A stretch of DNA of 9,026 nt from an uncultured Bacillota bacterium (GTDB lineage Bacteria > Bacillota > JAAYKD01), in the NCBI GenBank assembly GCA_937897315.1, contig CALCNS010000192.1, positions 1-9,026 on the forward strand. The letters are read 5' to 3'. Made by a program: the position numbers and the translations under genes. The notes beneath the pieces were generated by a model. It did no database searches. It saw only the letters and a list, made by a program, of their open reading frames with translations, and was not told where the DNA came from. Positions within the stretch are counted from its first letter, which is position 1. Each line of letters opens with the position of its first letter. Shown here piece after piece: positions 1-6,464 of this stretch.

Positions 1-45
1 CCACCGAGATCTACACTCTTTCCCTACACGACGCTCTTCCGATCT
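1..45 (+). other. Illumina TruSeq universal adapter remnant (artefact)
   Basis: These 45 bases equal the last 45 of the 58-base TruSeq universal (P5) adapter, ending in the typical CGCTCTTCCGATCT. The match runs without mismatch up to base 45, and a peptide-binding-protein reading frame starts directly after it. This is library adapter left on a read or contig end, not genome sequence. It should be trimmed, and nothing can be inferred about what lies upstream of the first gene. Confidence 0.98.
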
Positions 46-46
46 A

Positions 47-754
47 TTGACATATGCGACCGACAAAGATACCATTATTGAATCGGTTCTTAACAGCTAC
101 GGCGTTCAAGCCAATGCGACCTATGCTCCGAACCATGGTTACTACCATGAAGTCGAAGAAAAATATCCGTATGATCCTGCCAAAGCCATTAAAACCTTGG
201 AAGATGCCGGTTATAAGAAAGGTGCCGATGGCATTTATGTCAGCCCCACCGGTTTGAAAGCTTCTTTCGAAACCATGGTGAACGCCAGCGACGAAACCTT
301 TACCCAAGTTGCTTTGCTCTTACAACAATGGTTCAAAGCCATTGGCGTAGAAATGAACATTAAGACCATGGAAAAATCGGCCATGTATGACATTATGGAC
401 AAGGTTATCTTAGACGGTGCCGACAACTCCACGTACCAATCCATGGTAGGTTCCATGGGCGTTCCTTCCGATCCGGATCAAACCCGTTACCTGCATTCCG
501 AAGGTGGACTAAACGATTACCGTTACATGAACGACACCGTTGACGCTTTATTGGAAGCCGGGCAAAAAGAATCGGATCCTGCCAAACGTGCCGAAATCTA
601 TAATGAGCTGCAAGAATACATTTCTGAAGATTTGCCCATGCTGTTCCTCTACTTCACCGTAGCCAACAACGCCTTGAGTTCTCAGTTCACCGGTATGAAT
701 GCCACTCCTTATGGTCAATTACCTGCTTTGAACCTCGTCACCCCGGCAAAATAA
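47..754 (+). CDS. Peptide ABC transporter substrate-binding protein, family 5 (DppA/OppA-like), C-terminal part only
   Basis: This is the C-terminal 235 codons of an extracytoplasmic solute-binding protein that captures peptides (or a related solute such as nickel or glutathione) and delivers them to the DppB/DppC-like permeases encoded next. Family members are usually about 500-550 residues, so roughly half the gene is missing, including signal peptide and N-terminal lobe. Recognisable pieces are the start of the hinge-proximal region (TYATDKDTIIESVL, about residues 2-15), the YDPAKAIKTLEDAGY block near 42-56, and the C-terminal ISEDLPMLFLYF block near 192-203 that family members use to close the pocket. 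The 5' end is cut by the adapter junction, so the TTG at 47 is simply the first whole codon, not a start. The gene ends with TAA at 752-754 and has its own terminator. The substrate cannot be decided from this half. Confidence 0.93.
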   Translation: MTYATDKDTIIESVLNSYGVQANATYAPNHGYYHEVEEKYPYDPAKAIKTLEDAGYKKGADGIYVSPTGLKASFETMVNASDETFTQVALLLQQWFKAIGVEMNIKTMEKSAMYDIMDKVILDGADNSTYQSMVGSMGVPSDPDQTRYLHSEGGLNDYRYMNDTVDALLEAGQKESDPAKRAEIYNELQEYISEDLPMLFLYFTVANNALSSQFTGMNATPYGQLPALNLVTPAK

Positions 755-770
755 CCTTCCCCTACACTCT

Positions 771-810
771 TGGCGGGGCCGTTTCAACAAAACGGTCCCG
801 CTGATTTTTT
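771..810 (+). terminator. Intrinsic terminator after the binding-protein gene
   Basis: A 12-bp stem (773-784 with 790-801) with one G-U pair and a five-base loop (785-789) is followed, after TGA, by six T (805-810). It begins 18 bases after the binding-protein stop. It should end most transcription before the permease genes, which have their own promoter further on. Confidence 0.92.
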
Positions 811-913
811 CCTCTACCGGAATGAAGGATTTTAAGGTTTTTTACAGAAATCTTTTCGCAGTGAACGCAAAGGAAAAAAGACCGGATTCTTTAGAATGAC
901 ACACGCAAAAGGC

Positions 914-942
914 TTGCATATTTATGCCGATGATAGTATATT
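914..942 (+). promoter_or_regulatory. Sigma-70/sigma-A-type promoter for the permease pair
   Basis: A -35 box TTGCAT (914-919) and a -10 box TATATT (937-942) are separated by exactly 17 bases. A start of transcription near 949 gives a leader of about 78 bases before the DppB-like gene. No further regulatory fold was recognised in the leader. The position also rules out the longer reading of the next gene from the ATG at 943, because that codon would lie upstream of the transcript start. Confidence 0.75.
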
Positions 943-1026
943 ATGCAACAGACACCTTTGAACCGGTTATTAAGGCACTCCACGGTGACAATCCGCCGGA
1001 TACTCATAGAAAAGAGGCATAGAATC

Positions 1027-1947
1027 ATGAAAAAATTTATCTTGCAACGGATTCTGCTGGCTTTCCTGACTTTGTTCGGGATTACGGTCATCGTCTTCTC
1101 CCTCATGCATTTAGCACCCGGCGACCCTGTATCGGTGATTGCGGGCCGCGAAACCGACCCGAAAATCGTAGCTGCCATTCGCGAGGAATGGGGCTTCAAC
1201 CAACCGATATACATACAGTACTTCACGTGGTTGCGTAAAGCCCTGAGTGGGGATTTTGGCATGTCCTTCGTTAACCGGATGAACGTGGTCGATCTCATTG
1301 CCTCTCGTTTGCCTTACACCTTACGTTTAAACCTAGTGGCTTCGGTCATCGGCTTAGCGATTGCTTTCCCTGTAGGTATTTTGTCCGCGGTCAAGAAATA
1401 CTCGATTTTTGACTATGTTTCCACCTTCTTTGCTCTGCTTAGTCAAAGCATGCCTTCCTTTTGGTTGTCGCTGATGATGATTTCTATCCTTTCTGCCAAA
1501 CTCGGATTACTCCCCTCTTCGGGTAGTGAAACTTGGCAACATTACATCATGCCCGCCATTGTCTTGGGAACGACTTGGGCAGCCGGTTTGACCCGTATGA
1601 TTCGTAGTTCCATGATGGAAGTTCTTACCGAAGATTATGTTCGGACTGCTCGTGCCAAGGGTTTACGAGAGCGCGTGGTGGTTTATCGTCATGCCTTGCG
1701 CAATGCCATGGTACCCATTGCCACGTCCCTGGCGTATTGGATTGCTTACCTTGTCACCGGTTCGGTTATCGTAGAAGTCATCTTCGCTTTACCCGGTATC
1801 GGCCGCTTGATGATTAGCTCTTTATCGAATCGCGATTATTTCGTGGTGCAAGCCGTCATATTACTCACCTCCAGTGCAGTACTCATTGCAAATTTGGCCG
1901 TTGACGTGTTATATGTCATCATCGACCCGCGTATTCGCTACGACTAA
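1027..1947 (+). CDS. Dipeptide/oligopeptide ABC importer permease, DppB/OppB-like
   Basis: A 306-residue inner-membrane permease, the usual length for the DppB/OppB family. With the DppC-like protein it forms the channel that takes the solute from the binding protein and moves it in with energy from two ATPases. Visible features are the N-terminal helix (about residues 10-29) followed by the family motif LAPGDPV (29-35), a GDFGMS motif (75-80), several hydrophobic helices between 98 and 295, and the cytoplasmic EAA-type coupling loop at about 202-231 (EDYVRTARAKG ... LRNAMVP), which docks on the ATPase. The C-terminal DPRIRY ending is typical. The ATG at 1027 is chosen because AGAGG at 1013-1017 sits nine bases upstream and the family starts close to MKKFILQRIL. 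The next gene follows after a short gap, so the two are co-translated. Dipeptide, oligopeptide, nickel and glutathione subtypes cannot be told apart here. Confidence 0.95.
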   Translation: MKKFILQRILLAFLTLFGITVIVFSLMHLAPGDPVSVIAGRETDPKIVAAIREEWGFNQPIYIQYFTWLRKALSGDFGMSFVNRMNVVDLIASRLPYTLRLNLVASVIGLAIAFPVGILSAVKKYSIFDYVSTFFALLSQSMPSFWLSLMMISILSAKLGLLPSSGSETWQHYIMPAIVLGTTWAAGLTRMIRSSMMEVLTEDYVRTARAKGLRERVVVYRHALRNAMVPIATSLAYWIAYLVTGSVIVEVIFALPGIGRLMISSLSNRDYFVVQAVILLTSSAVLIANLAVDVLYVIIDPRIRYD

Positions 1948-1952
1948 AGGAG
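1946..1952 (+). promoter_or_regulatory. Ribosome binding site that fixes the DppC-like start at 1960
   Basis: AAAGGAG overlaps the stop codon of the DppB-like gene (TAA 1945-1947). It lies only one base from the ATG at 1954 but seven bases from the ATG at 1960. Normal spacing therefore favours 1960; the upstream in-frame ATG would add only Met-Asn. Confidence 0.7.
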
Positions 1953-1959
1953 AATGAAC

Positions 1960-2880
1960 ATGTGGAAGAACGATAACATCATACCAACCGATGCTCAGGG
2001 CAACGACTTAAAAATGGAATTGATTACCGATGCCGACGCCGGAACCGGCTTAAAAGGCATATGGTCTCGTTTTCGTAAGCACAAATTGGCTGTGATCAGC
2101 ATGGCAATGGTCTTAATCCTCTTGTCTATTGCCTTATTAGCTCCGGTTTTAGCTCCTTTTGACCCAGATGAAGTGAACCCTTTGCAAAGATTGGCCGGGC
2201 CCAGCGCGGAACACCCTTTTGGCCAGGACCATTTGGGACGTGATATTCTGAGCTGTGTTATTTGGGGATCGCGAGTTTCCTTAAGTGTTGGTTTTATCGC
2301 CGGTTCTCTCTCGCTGGTTGTTGGTGTCGTCTTGGGTGCGCTGGCGGGTTTTTACGGTGGCTGGGTCGATAACGTAATCATGCGTATCGCCGAAATTTTC
2401 GTAACGATCCCTCAGTTTTTACTGGTCATTGCCGTCGTCGCGGCGTTGGGACCAAATTTGACCAATCTGATGATTGTCATCGGACTCACCTCTTGGAACG
2501 GGTATGCCCGCCAAGTTCGAGCAAAGGTCATGCAAATCAAACAACTCGATTACACCGAAGCTGCACAAGCCCTGGGTTGCACCGATTCACGTATTATTTT
2601 TCGGCATATTCTCCCCAATGCCGTGGTGCCCATTATAGTCATGGCCACGTTAAATATTGCCAGCGTCATCATTTTGGAATCGAGCTTAACCTTCTTAGGG
2701 TTTGGTGCTCAACCACCCCAATCGACATGGGGTTCCATATTGAACGAAGGCCGCACCTATATCCTAAAAGCTCCGCATATTTCCACGTATCCGGGTCTGG
2801 CCATTATGCTCACCGTATTATCGTTCAACCTCATGGGCGATGGTTTACGCGATGCCTTAGACCCCAAAATGAAGATTTAG
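1960..2880 (+). CDS. Dipeptide/oligopeptide ABC importer permease, DppC/OppC-like
   Basis: A 306-residue inner-membrane permease, partner of the DppB-like protein. An approximately 35-residue cytoplasmic N-terminus leads into RFRKHKLAVIS and the first helix (about 43-65). Then come the DppC hallmark HPFGQDHLGRDILS (85-98), four to five more helices, and the coupling loop EAAQALGCTDSR...RHILPN (200-220). The ending LMGDGLRDALDPK (291-303) is the classical DppC/OppC tail. The start at 1960 follows ribosome-binding-site spacing; 1954 is the alternative. The gene is 12 bases downstream of the DppB-like stop. A strong terminator begins 27 bases after it, so the DppD/DppF-type ATPase genes expected in many operons are not here; they must lie elsewhere, possibly upstream of the cut binding-protein gene. 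Confidence 0.95.
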   Translation: MWKNDNIIPTDAQGNDLKMELITDADAGTGLKGIWSRFRKHKLAVISMAMVLILLSIALLAPVLAPFDPDEVNPLQRLAGPSAEHPFGQDHLGRDILSCVIWGSRVSLSVGFIAGSLSLVVGVVLGALAGFYGGWVDNVIMRIAEIFVTIPQFLLVIAVVAALGPNLTNLMIVIGLTSWNGYARQVRAKVMQIKQLDYTEAAQALGCTDSRIIFRHILPNAVVPIIVMATLNIASVIILESSLTFLGFGAQPPQSTWGSILNEGRTYILKAPHISTYPGLAIMLTVLSFNLMGDGLRDALDPKMKI

Positions 2881-2905
2881 CCGTTGAAATGTTCTCAGAA
2901 AAAAT

Positions 2906-2945
2906 GACAGCGAAGAACCGAAATTTGGTTCTTCGCTGTTTTCTT
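2906..2945. terminator. Bidirectional intrinsic terminator between convergent operons
   Basis: A perfect 13-bp stem (2907-2919 with 2927-2939) encloses a seven-base loop. On the plus strand it runs into a T-rich stretch (2939-2945); on the minus strand the stem is followed by CA and a six-T run (complement of 2899-2904). It can therefore end both the permease transcript and the dsdA transcript, whose stop codon is at 2964-2966. Confidence 0.9.
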
Positions 2946-2963
2946 GTACTACAACAAGTTCGG

Positions 2964-4262
2964 CTAATATTCTTTCCCCTTAGCCCGATATGCTTCCATT
3001 TCTTCATGCGGAACCATACTGCCCCCGGTGGACCAAGCTATATGAGTAGAATTCTTCCACTGTTCCTTTGTAAAACGTTTGGCGTAGTGACGATCTTCTT
3101 GTACCAGGCGATACCCCGGTAACGACGCCGCCGCAGAGGGTTCTACGGCAATGGCTTCGCTTTCCCAGAGCTGCCTCAAATAGTGGTAGGGAGCCTCTTC
3201 GGCTAATGTGTAAATCCCATCGAGTCGATGCCCAACAATGCGACCGATGAGTTTCGAGGGCCTTCCCACCGCCAAACCATCCATACCGGTTTTTCCACTG
3301 AGGCCAATATCTTGCACTGAAATGCCATCGTGTAACCCGCTGGCTAATCCCAATAGCATACAGGGAGACTGTGCCGGTTCCACAAAAACGCAATGCACAT
3401 TCGCACCGAATTCATGCTTTAGCCCATAGGTCACTCCTCCCGGACCCCCACCTACCCCACAGGGCAAATAGACAAAAAGCGGATGATCCTCGTCCACAGT
3501 AACTCCCGCTGCGTGCAACTGCTCTGCGGTGCGTTTTCCGGCTACGCTATAGCCGTAGAATAAATCAAAGGAATTTTCGTCGTCGACAAAATGACACTTC
3601 GGGTCTAGAGCTGCTTGTTTGCGCCCTTCTTCCACCGCCATTTGGAAATCTCCCTGGTGTTCCACCACCACCGCTCCTTTGGCTCGGAGCATGTCTTTTT
3701 TCCACTGACGAGCATCGGCCGACATATGCACGGTTACTCGGAAACCCAGTTTGGCACTGATGATGCCAATGGATAGGCCTAAGTTTCCGGTCGAACCCAC
3801 TGCGACAGCATACTGATGAAACAAATCTCGAAAAGCAGGCTCGGCTAAACGGCTGTAATCCTCTTCCGGTCTCAACAGACCACTTTGCAAAGCGATTCTC
3901 TCAGCCAAAACCAACACTTCATAAATGCCACCTCGAGCTTTGATGGAACCCGATATCGGCAGAGCATGGTCCCCTTTTAGGAACAATCGTCCCCCTAAGG
4001 AGACTGCGCTTTCGGCTTGTAAGGCTTCTCGAAAACGAGGAATCTCTAGCAAAGGAGATTCAATGAGCCCTGCTTGGGCCCTTGTCTCTGGGTATACCGC
4101 AGCAAAATACGGGGCGAAGCGTTGTAAGCGCCGGCGAGCGTCTTCAATTCCTGCCGGTGTGGCCAACTCGGACTCGGCTTCGTTTTGAGTAGCATGGATC
4201 CAAAAAAGCGGCTTCGCTTGCTGCAAATCCCGCAAAAGTGTTGCTTCTATATTAACTTTCAT
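2964..4262 (-). CDS. dsdA: D-serine dehydratase (D-serine ammonia-lyase), PLP-dependent
   Basis: This enzyme converts D-serine to pyruvate and ammonia in the cytoplasm; family members also act on D-threonine. It has 432 residues, close to the roughly 440 of E. coli DsdA, and appears full length. The PLP lysine is K108 in SGSIKARGGIYEVL (104-117), with LKGDHALPISG just before it. The phosphate-holding loop GSTGNLGLS is at 156-164, the glycine loop CGVGGGPGG at 268-276, and the C-terminal cofactor-contact motif HIAWSTGGSMVP at 407-418. FYGYSVAGKRTAEQL (235-249) is also characteristic of DsdA rather than of biosynthetic threonine or L-serine dehydratases. The ATG at 4260-4262 is preceded by GAGGGGAG (4267-4274 on the plus strand), four bases away. 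It is the last gene of a minus-strand set after an aldolase and a dipeptidase, separated from the dipeptidase by an 85-base gap with a perfect hairpin. No dsdC-type regulator or dsdX permease is adjacent. Confidence 0.95.
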   Translation of the reverse strand: MKVNIEATLLRDLQQAKPLFWIHATQNEAESELATPAGIEDARRRLQRFAPYFAAVYPETRAQAGLIESPLLEIPRFREALQAESAVSLGGRLFLKGDHALPISGSIKARGGIYEVLVLAERIALQSGLLRPEEDYSRLAEPAFRDLFHQYAVAVGSTGNLGLSIGIISAKLGFRVTVHMSADARQWKKDMLRAKGAVVVEHQGDFQMAVEEGRKQAALDPKCHFVDDENSFDLFYGYSVAGKRTAEQLHAAGVTVDEDHPLFVYLPCGVGGGPGGVTYGLKHEFGANVHCVFVEPAQSPCMLLGLASGLHDGISVQDIGLSGKTGMDGLAVGRPSKLIGRIVGHRLDGIYTLAEEAPYHYLRQLWESEAIAVEPSAAASLPGYRLVQEDRHYAKRFTKEQWKNSTHIAWSTGGSMVPHEEMEAYRAKGKEY

Positions 4263-4289
4263 AGGACTCCCCTCATATTCACGATGATA

Positions 4290-4335
4290 TCACAAACACC
4301 GAGGCAACACATCAAGCACGCCTCGGTGTTTGTGA
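4290..4335 (-). repeat. Perfect 16-bp inverted repeat (RNA hairpin) between dipeptidase gene and dsdA
   Basis: Arms 4290-4305 and 4320-4335 are exact reverse complements, with a 14-base loop. The hairpin fills almost the whole gap between the dipeptidase stop (4348) and the dsdA ribosome binding site (4267-4274). Neither strand has a T-run behind the stem, so it is not a normal intrinsic terminator. It may instead stabilise the upstream mRNA, weaken read-through into dsdA, or mark a processing point. Function is inferred from position only. Confidence 0.8.
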
Positions 4336-4347
4336 ATTCACTGGCCG

Positions 4348-5325
4348 TTATTTCAAGCTTTCTTTGATGACTCGGAGAACGTTCTTATACGCGATTTTCT
4401 CCAATTGGTCATCGCTAAAGCCCTCTTTGCTCAACGCGTGCAACAAGTTGGGCATCATGGAGGCATCGTTCACTTCCAATGTACCGGTAATGCCATCGAA
4501 ATCGGAACCCAAGCCTACGCATTCTATGCCGCCCAGTTTGACAAAATGCTTGACATGACGCACCATGTCGCTGATGTTGCTGAACTTGCTGGTGGTATCT
4601 TCCGAGAGGAAGGGGGCGCAGAAATTGATACCCGATACACCGCCGGCTTTGGCCAGCAAGGGGATCATTTCGTCGGTGAGGTTGCGCTGATGTCCACTTA
4701 AGGCACGGCAATTAGAGTGAGAGGCGACAAAGGGTTTCTTGCTTAACCGTGCCACATCGAAGAAACCACCATCAGAGAGATGCGAAACGTCGATGAGCAT
4801 ACCCTTATGATTCATCCATTCCACCGCTTCTTTACCAAATTGGGTTAAACCGGTATTCATCACGTCTTTATCTAAGGAGTTGGGGGAACCAAAGCAGTTG
4901 GCAAAGTTCCAAGTGAAGGAGATGAGACGGACGCCCATATCGTAATACTGTTGTAGTTTGTCGAAGCTACCTTCTACGGAACGACCATCTTCTATGGTCA
5001 GAAAAGCAGACATCTTGCCGGCTTTGTCATTGGCCAGCAGTTCTTCGGCATTACGGGCAAAGGCGATGAGATCCGAGTGTTTACCGATCTCACGCATTAA
5101 GGTAGAGGACATAGTCTGAATCATTTCATCGTCTGGTGGCAGAACCCGACCGGCTTTTTCCGCCAAGTGGCGTGGTGGCAGGTACATCGCAAAAAACTGC
5201 GCCATGTAATCGCCTTTCTTCATTTTCTGAAAGTCGATACTGGCTTCATTGGAAAATAAACTGAAATGTTCCGGGTCGCGATACGCCCCACCTAAGGTGT
5301 CGCAATGCATGTCAATGATTTTCAT
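4348..5325 (-). CDS. Membrane-dipeptidase-type (M19, renal dipeptidase family) zinc dipeptidase
   Basis: A 325-residue metallo-dipeptidase. M19 enzymes use two zinc ions to split dipeptides and, unlike most peptidases, accept a D-residue at the C-terminal position. All expected ligands are visible: H7 and D9 in DMHCDTLGG, bridging E112 in TIEDGRSVEG, H182 in DVSHLSD, H203 in ASHSNCRAL, and D275 in GSDFDGI. R214 in HQRNLTDE fits the substrate-carboxylate arginine, and YKNVLRV near 313-319 is the family C-terminal signature. No signal peptide or membrane segment is seen, so the protein should be cytoplasmic. The start at 5325 gives the standard MKIIDMHCDT beginning, with AGAAGGGA just upstream; an in-frame ATG at 5343 would add six residues and has a weaker AGGA site. 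It lies 22 bases after the aldolase gene, so the two are cotranscribed. Together with dsdA it suggests breakdown of D-residue-containing peptides. Confidence 0.93.
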   Translation of the reverse strand: MKIIDMHCDTLGGAYRDPEHFSLFSNEASIDFQKMKKGDYMAQFFAMYLPPRHLAEKAGRVLPPDDEMIQTMSSTLMREIGKHSDLIAFARNAEELLANDKAGKMSAFLTIEDGRSVEGSFDKLQQYYDMGVRLISFTWNFANCFGSPNSLDKDVMNTGLTQFGKEAVEWMNHKGMLIDVSHLSDGGFFDVARLSKKPFVASHSNCRALSGHQRNLTDEMIPLLAKAGGVSGINFCAPFLSEDTTSKFSNISDMVRHVKHFVKLGGIECVGLGSDFDGITGTLEVNDASMMPNLLHALSKEGFSDDQLEKIAYKNVLRVIKESLK

Positions 5326-5347
5326 GAGTTCCCTTCTTTCCATTGTG

Positions 5348-6142
5348 TTATTCCTGAGGTTGTTTCGACAATTCCTGCTGAACCTCCTGCACCAAACTAC
5401 GATATGACGCAACCAGCACTTGCAGGTCAATCCCCAAAGCCAACCCTTGGTAGCCCATGGCAGCGTACCGCATAGCCATGCCAGGATTGGCACAAAAGAT
5501 AAACGCCGGTTTCGCATTCGCTTGGCAAGCGGCTACGATGCGTTGCAAAGCAGCATTAAATTCTAGTGTGTCAAACTGTCCGGGGGCTTGCAAAGCCACC
5601 GATAAATCGAACGGTCCCACAAAAATACCGTCCACACCCGGCAGAGCCGCAATCTCCTCGACCTGATTCAAAAAGCCGGCCGTCTCACACATGGGCAGCA
5701 ACAGGGTTTCTTGGTTGCAAAGCTCAAAATAAGATGGTATATCCTTCGCATAAAGTTCAAAGCCAAATCCCGCCGGCCTGCTTTGAGCGAACCCGCGTTC
5801 TCCCAAAGGAGCATATTTACCGTGGCGAATCATTTGTTGCACTTCTTCCACACTCACCAAACCGGGAACGACGAGTCCTGCAGCCCCACCATCAAGCATT
5901 TTTAAAATGGCATCTCTGCTGGCATCGCGAACCCGCACAAAGGGTGAGAGCCCTTTCAGTTGGGCCACTCGAAGCAGATTCACCGCCTTGGTCTCGTCCA
6001 TGGGATTGTGCTCGGTATCGATAACCAAAAAATCGAATCCCGCATATCCCAAAGCTTCGACCACACCCTCACTGGCTGCCCAAGAAAACGTACCGAAAAC
6101 GGTTTCTTGCTGTAAGAATTTTTCTTTGACTTGGTTCTTCAT
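5348..6142 (-). CDS. HpcH/HpaI family aldolase (class II, pyruvate-releasing)
   Basis: A 264-residue TIM-barrel aldolase of the HpcH/HpaI family, which splits 4-hydroxy-2-oxo acids into pyruvate (or a related oxo acid) and an aldehyde using a divalent metal. Catalytic H45 lies in VIDTEHNPMD (40-49), R70 in PFVRVRD, metal ligand E153 in PMCETAGF and metal ligand D179 in VGPFDLS (175-181). The LKMLDGGAAGLVVPG block (80-94) and YAPLGERGF (110-118) are also family marks. Length matches the family. The ATG at 6140-6142 follows a strong AAGGGAGGGAG site (6146-6156 on the plus strand). It is the first gene of the minus-strand set, about 95 bases from a predicted promoter. The exact substrate is not readable from the sequence: 4-hydroxy-2-oxoheptanedioate, 2-keto-3-deoxy sugar acids and others are all used in this family. 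Neighbouring genes suggest amino-acid rather than aromatic catabolism. Confidence 0.92.
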   Translation of the reverse strand: MKNQVKEKFLQQETVFGTFSWAASEGVVEALGYAGFDFLVIDTEHNPMDETKAVNLLRVAQLKGLSPFVRVRDASRDAILKMLDGGAAGLVVPGLVSVEEVQQMIRHGKYAPLGERGFAQSRPAGFGFELYAKDIPSYFELCNQETLLLPMCETAGFLNQVEEIAALPGVDGIFVGPFDLSVALQAPGQFDTLEFNAALQRIVAACQANAKPAFIFCANPGMAMRYAAMGYQGLALGIDLQVLVASYRSLVQEVQQELSKQPQE

Positions 6143-6244
6143 GTTCTCCCTCCCTTACGCTTCTAATACTCTCTGATTTGACTACAAACCCCCTCTCTCC
6201 TGCCTTCAACATAGTACAGAAAGCCGCATGTTTAAATGTGACAT

Positions 6245-6253
6245 AATATACCA
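6245..6253 (-). promoter_or_regulatory. Extended -10 promoter for the aldolase-dipeptidase-dsdA set
   Basis: Read on the minus strand, TGG TATATT forms an extended -10 element (TGn plus a one-mismatch -10 box). The hexamer 17 bases upstream, CCATCT, is a poor -35 box, so the TG extension or an activator would have to supply the missing contact. Transcription would start near 6238, leaving a leader of about 95 bases. Confidence 0.5.
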
Positions 6254-6400
6254 TATAACGACATAGTAGATGGTTATGGGCTTTTCTTGATGTTTGGCAA
6301 AATGCACCTCATCAACATTCATCTGAGTATGAACAATGGTGAGTAGTTTGTTTAAACTTGTTTATATTAATTCTTAGGGTTATATTTTTTACTATTTGCC

Positions 6401-6429
6401 TTGACTTTATTAAATCTATATGTTATGAT
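6401..6429 (+). promoter_or_regulatory. Strong sigma-70/sigma-A-type promoter for the ABC exporter pair
   Basis: TTGACT (6401-6406) and TATGAT (6424-6429) are separated by exactly 17 bases, with an A/T-rich block upstream (6355-6397) like an UP element. The start of transcription would be near 6436. The TTG of the -35 box is in frame with the following gene but cannot be its start codon, since it lies upstream of the transcript. Confidence 0.85.
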
Positions 6430-6453
6430 TGGCACGAAAACCAACAGAAAAGC

Positions 6454-6459
6454 GAGGGG
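6454..6459 (+). promoter_or_regulatory. Ribosome binding site for the ATG at 6465
   Basis: GAGGGG stands five bases before the ATG at 6465-6467. It is the only good ribosome binding site between the transcript start and the body of the first exporter gene, yet the ATG is out of frame with that body. Confidence 0.75.
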
Positions 6460-6464
6460 TTGTC

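Larger units (their letters stand above)
6143..6464. other. Divergent intergenic region holding both promoters
   Basis: This 322-base AT-rich stretch separates the minus-strand aldolase operon from the plus-strand exporter genes. It carries an extended -10 promoter leftward (6245-6253) and a consensus-like promoter rightward (6401-6429). Open frames crossing it lack ribosome binding sites and family resemblance. An 8-bp palindrome GTTTAAAC (6350-6357) lies between the promoters, but it is short and could be chance. No riboswitch or RNA gene was recognised. Confidence 0.7.

Noticed and set aside
943..1026. A longer DppB-like protein starting at ATG 943.
   Set aside because: The ATG overlaps the end of the -10 region and lies before the likely transcript start. 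The added 28 residues are charged and unlike the family N-terminus.
891..1298. A 135-codon open frame on the minus strand.
   Set aside because: It lies across the promoter, leader and start of the DppB-like gene, has no ribosome binding site and reads as low-similarity antisense of a clear permease. Other antisense or offset frames over the identified genes were dropped for the same reason.
4334..4348. GAATTCACTGGCCGT equals a piece of the lacZ-alpha region of common cloning vectors, next to an AAGCTT site.
   Set aside because: The match stops after 15 bases on both sides, and it overlaps the natural stop codon of the dipeptidase gene and one arm of the perfect hairpin. It is most likely chance, not vector contamination.
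5326..5517. An N-terminal extension of the dipeptidase reaching back to 5517.
   Set aside because: It overlaps the aldolase coding sequence in another frame. The M19 family starts close to the DxHCDT zinc motif, which is met directly from the ATG at 5325.
6143..6238. A riboswitch (glycine type considered, because of GGAGAGAGG) in the aldolase leader.
   Set aside because: The conserved cores of the glycine aptamer and its tandem arrangement are not visible, and the purine-rich stretch is more simply explained as biased leader sequence.
6401..6464. Start of the first exporter gene at TTG 6401.
   Set aside because: This TTG is the -35 box of a near-consensus promoter, so it cannot be on the transcript. 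The residues that follow have no exporter character.
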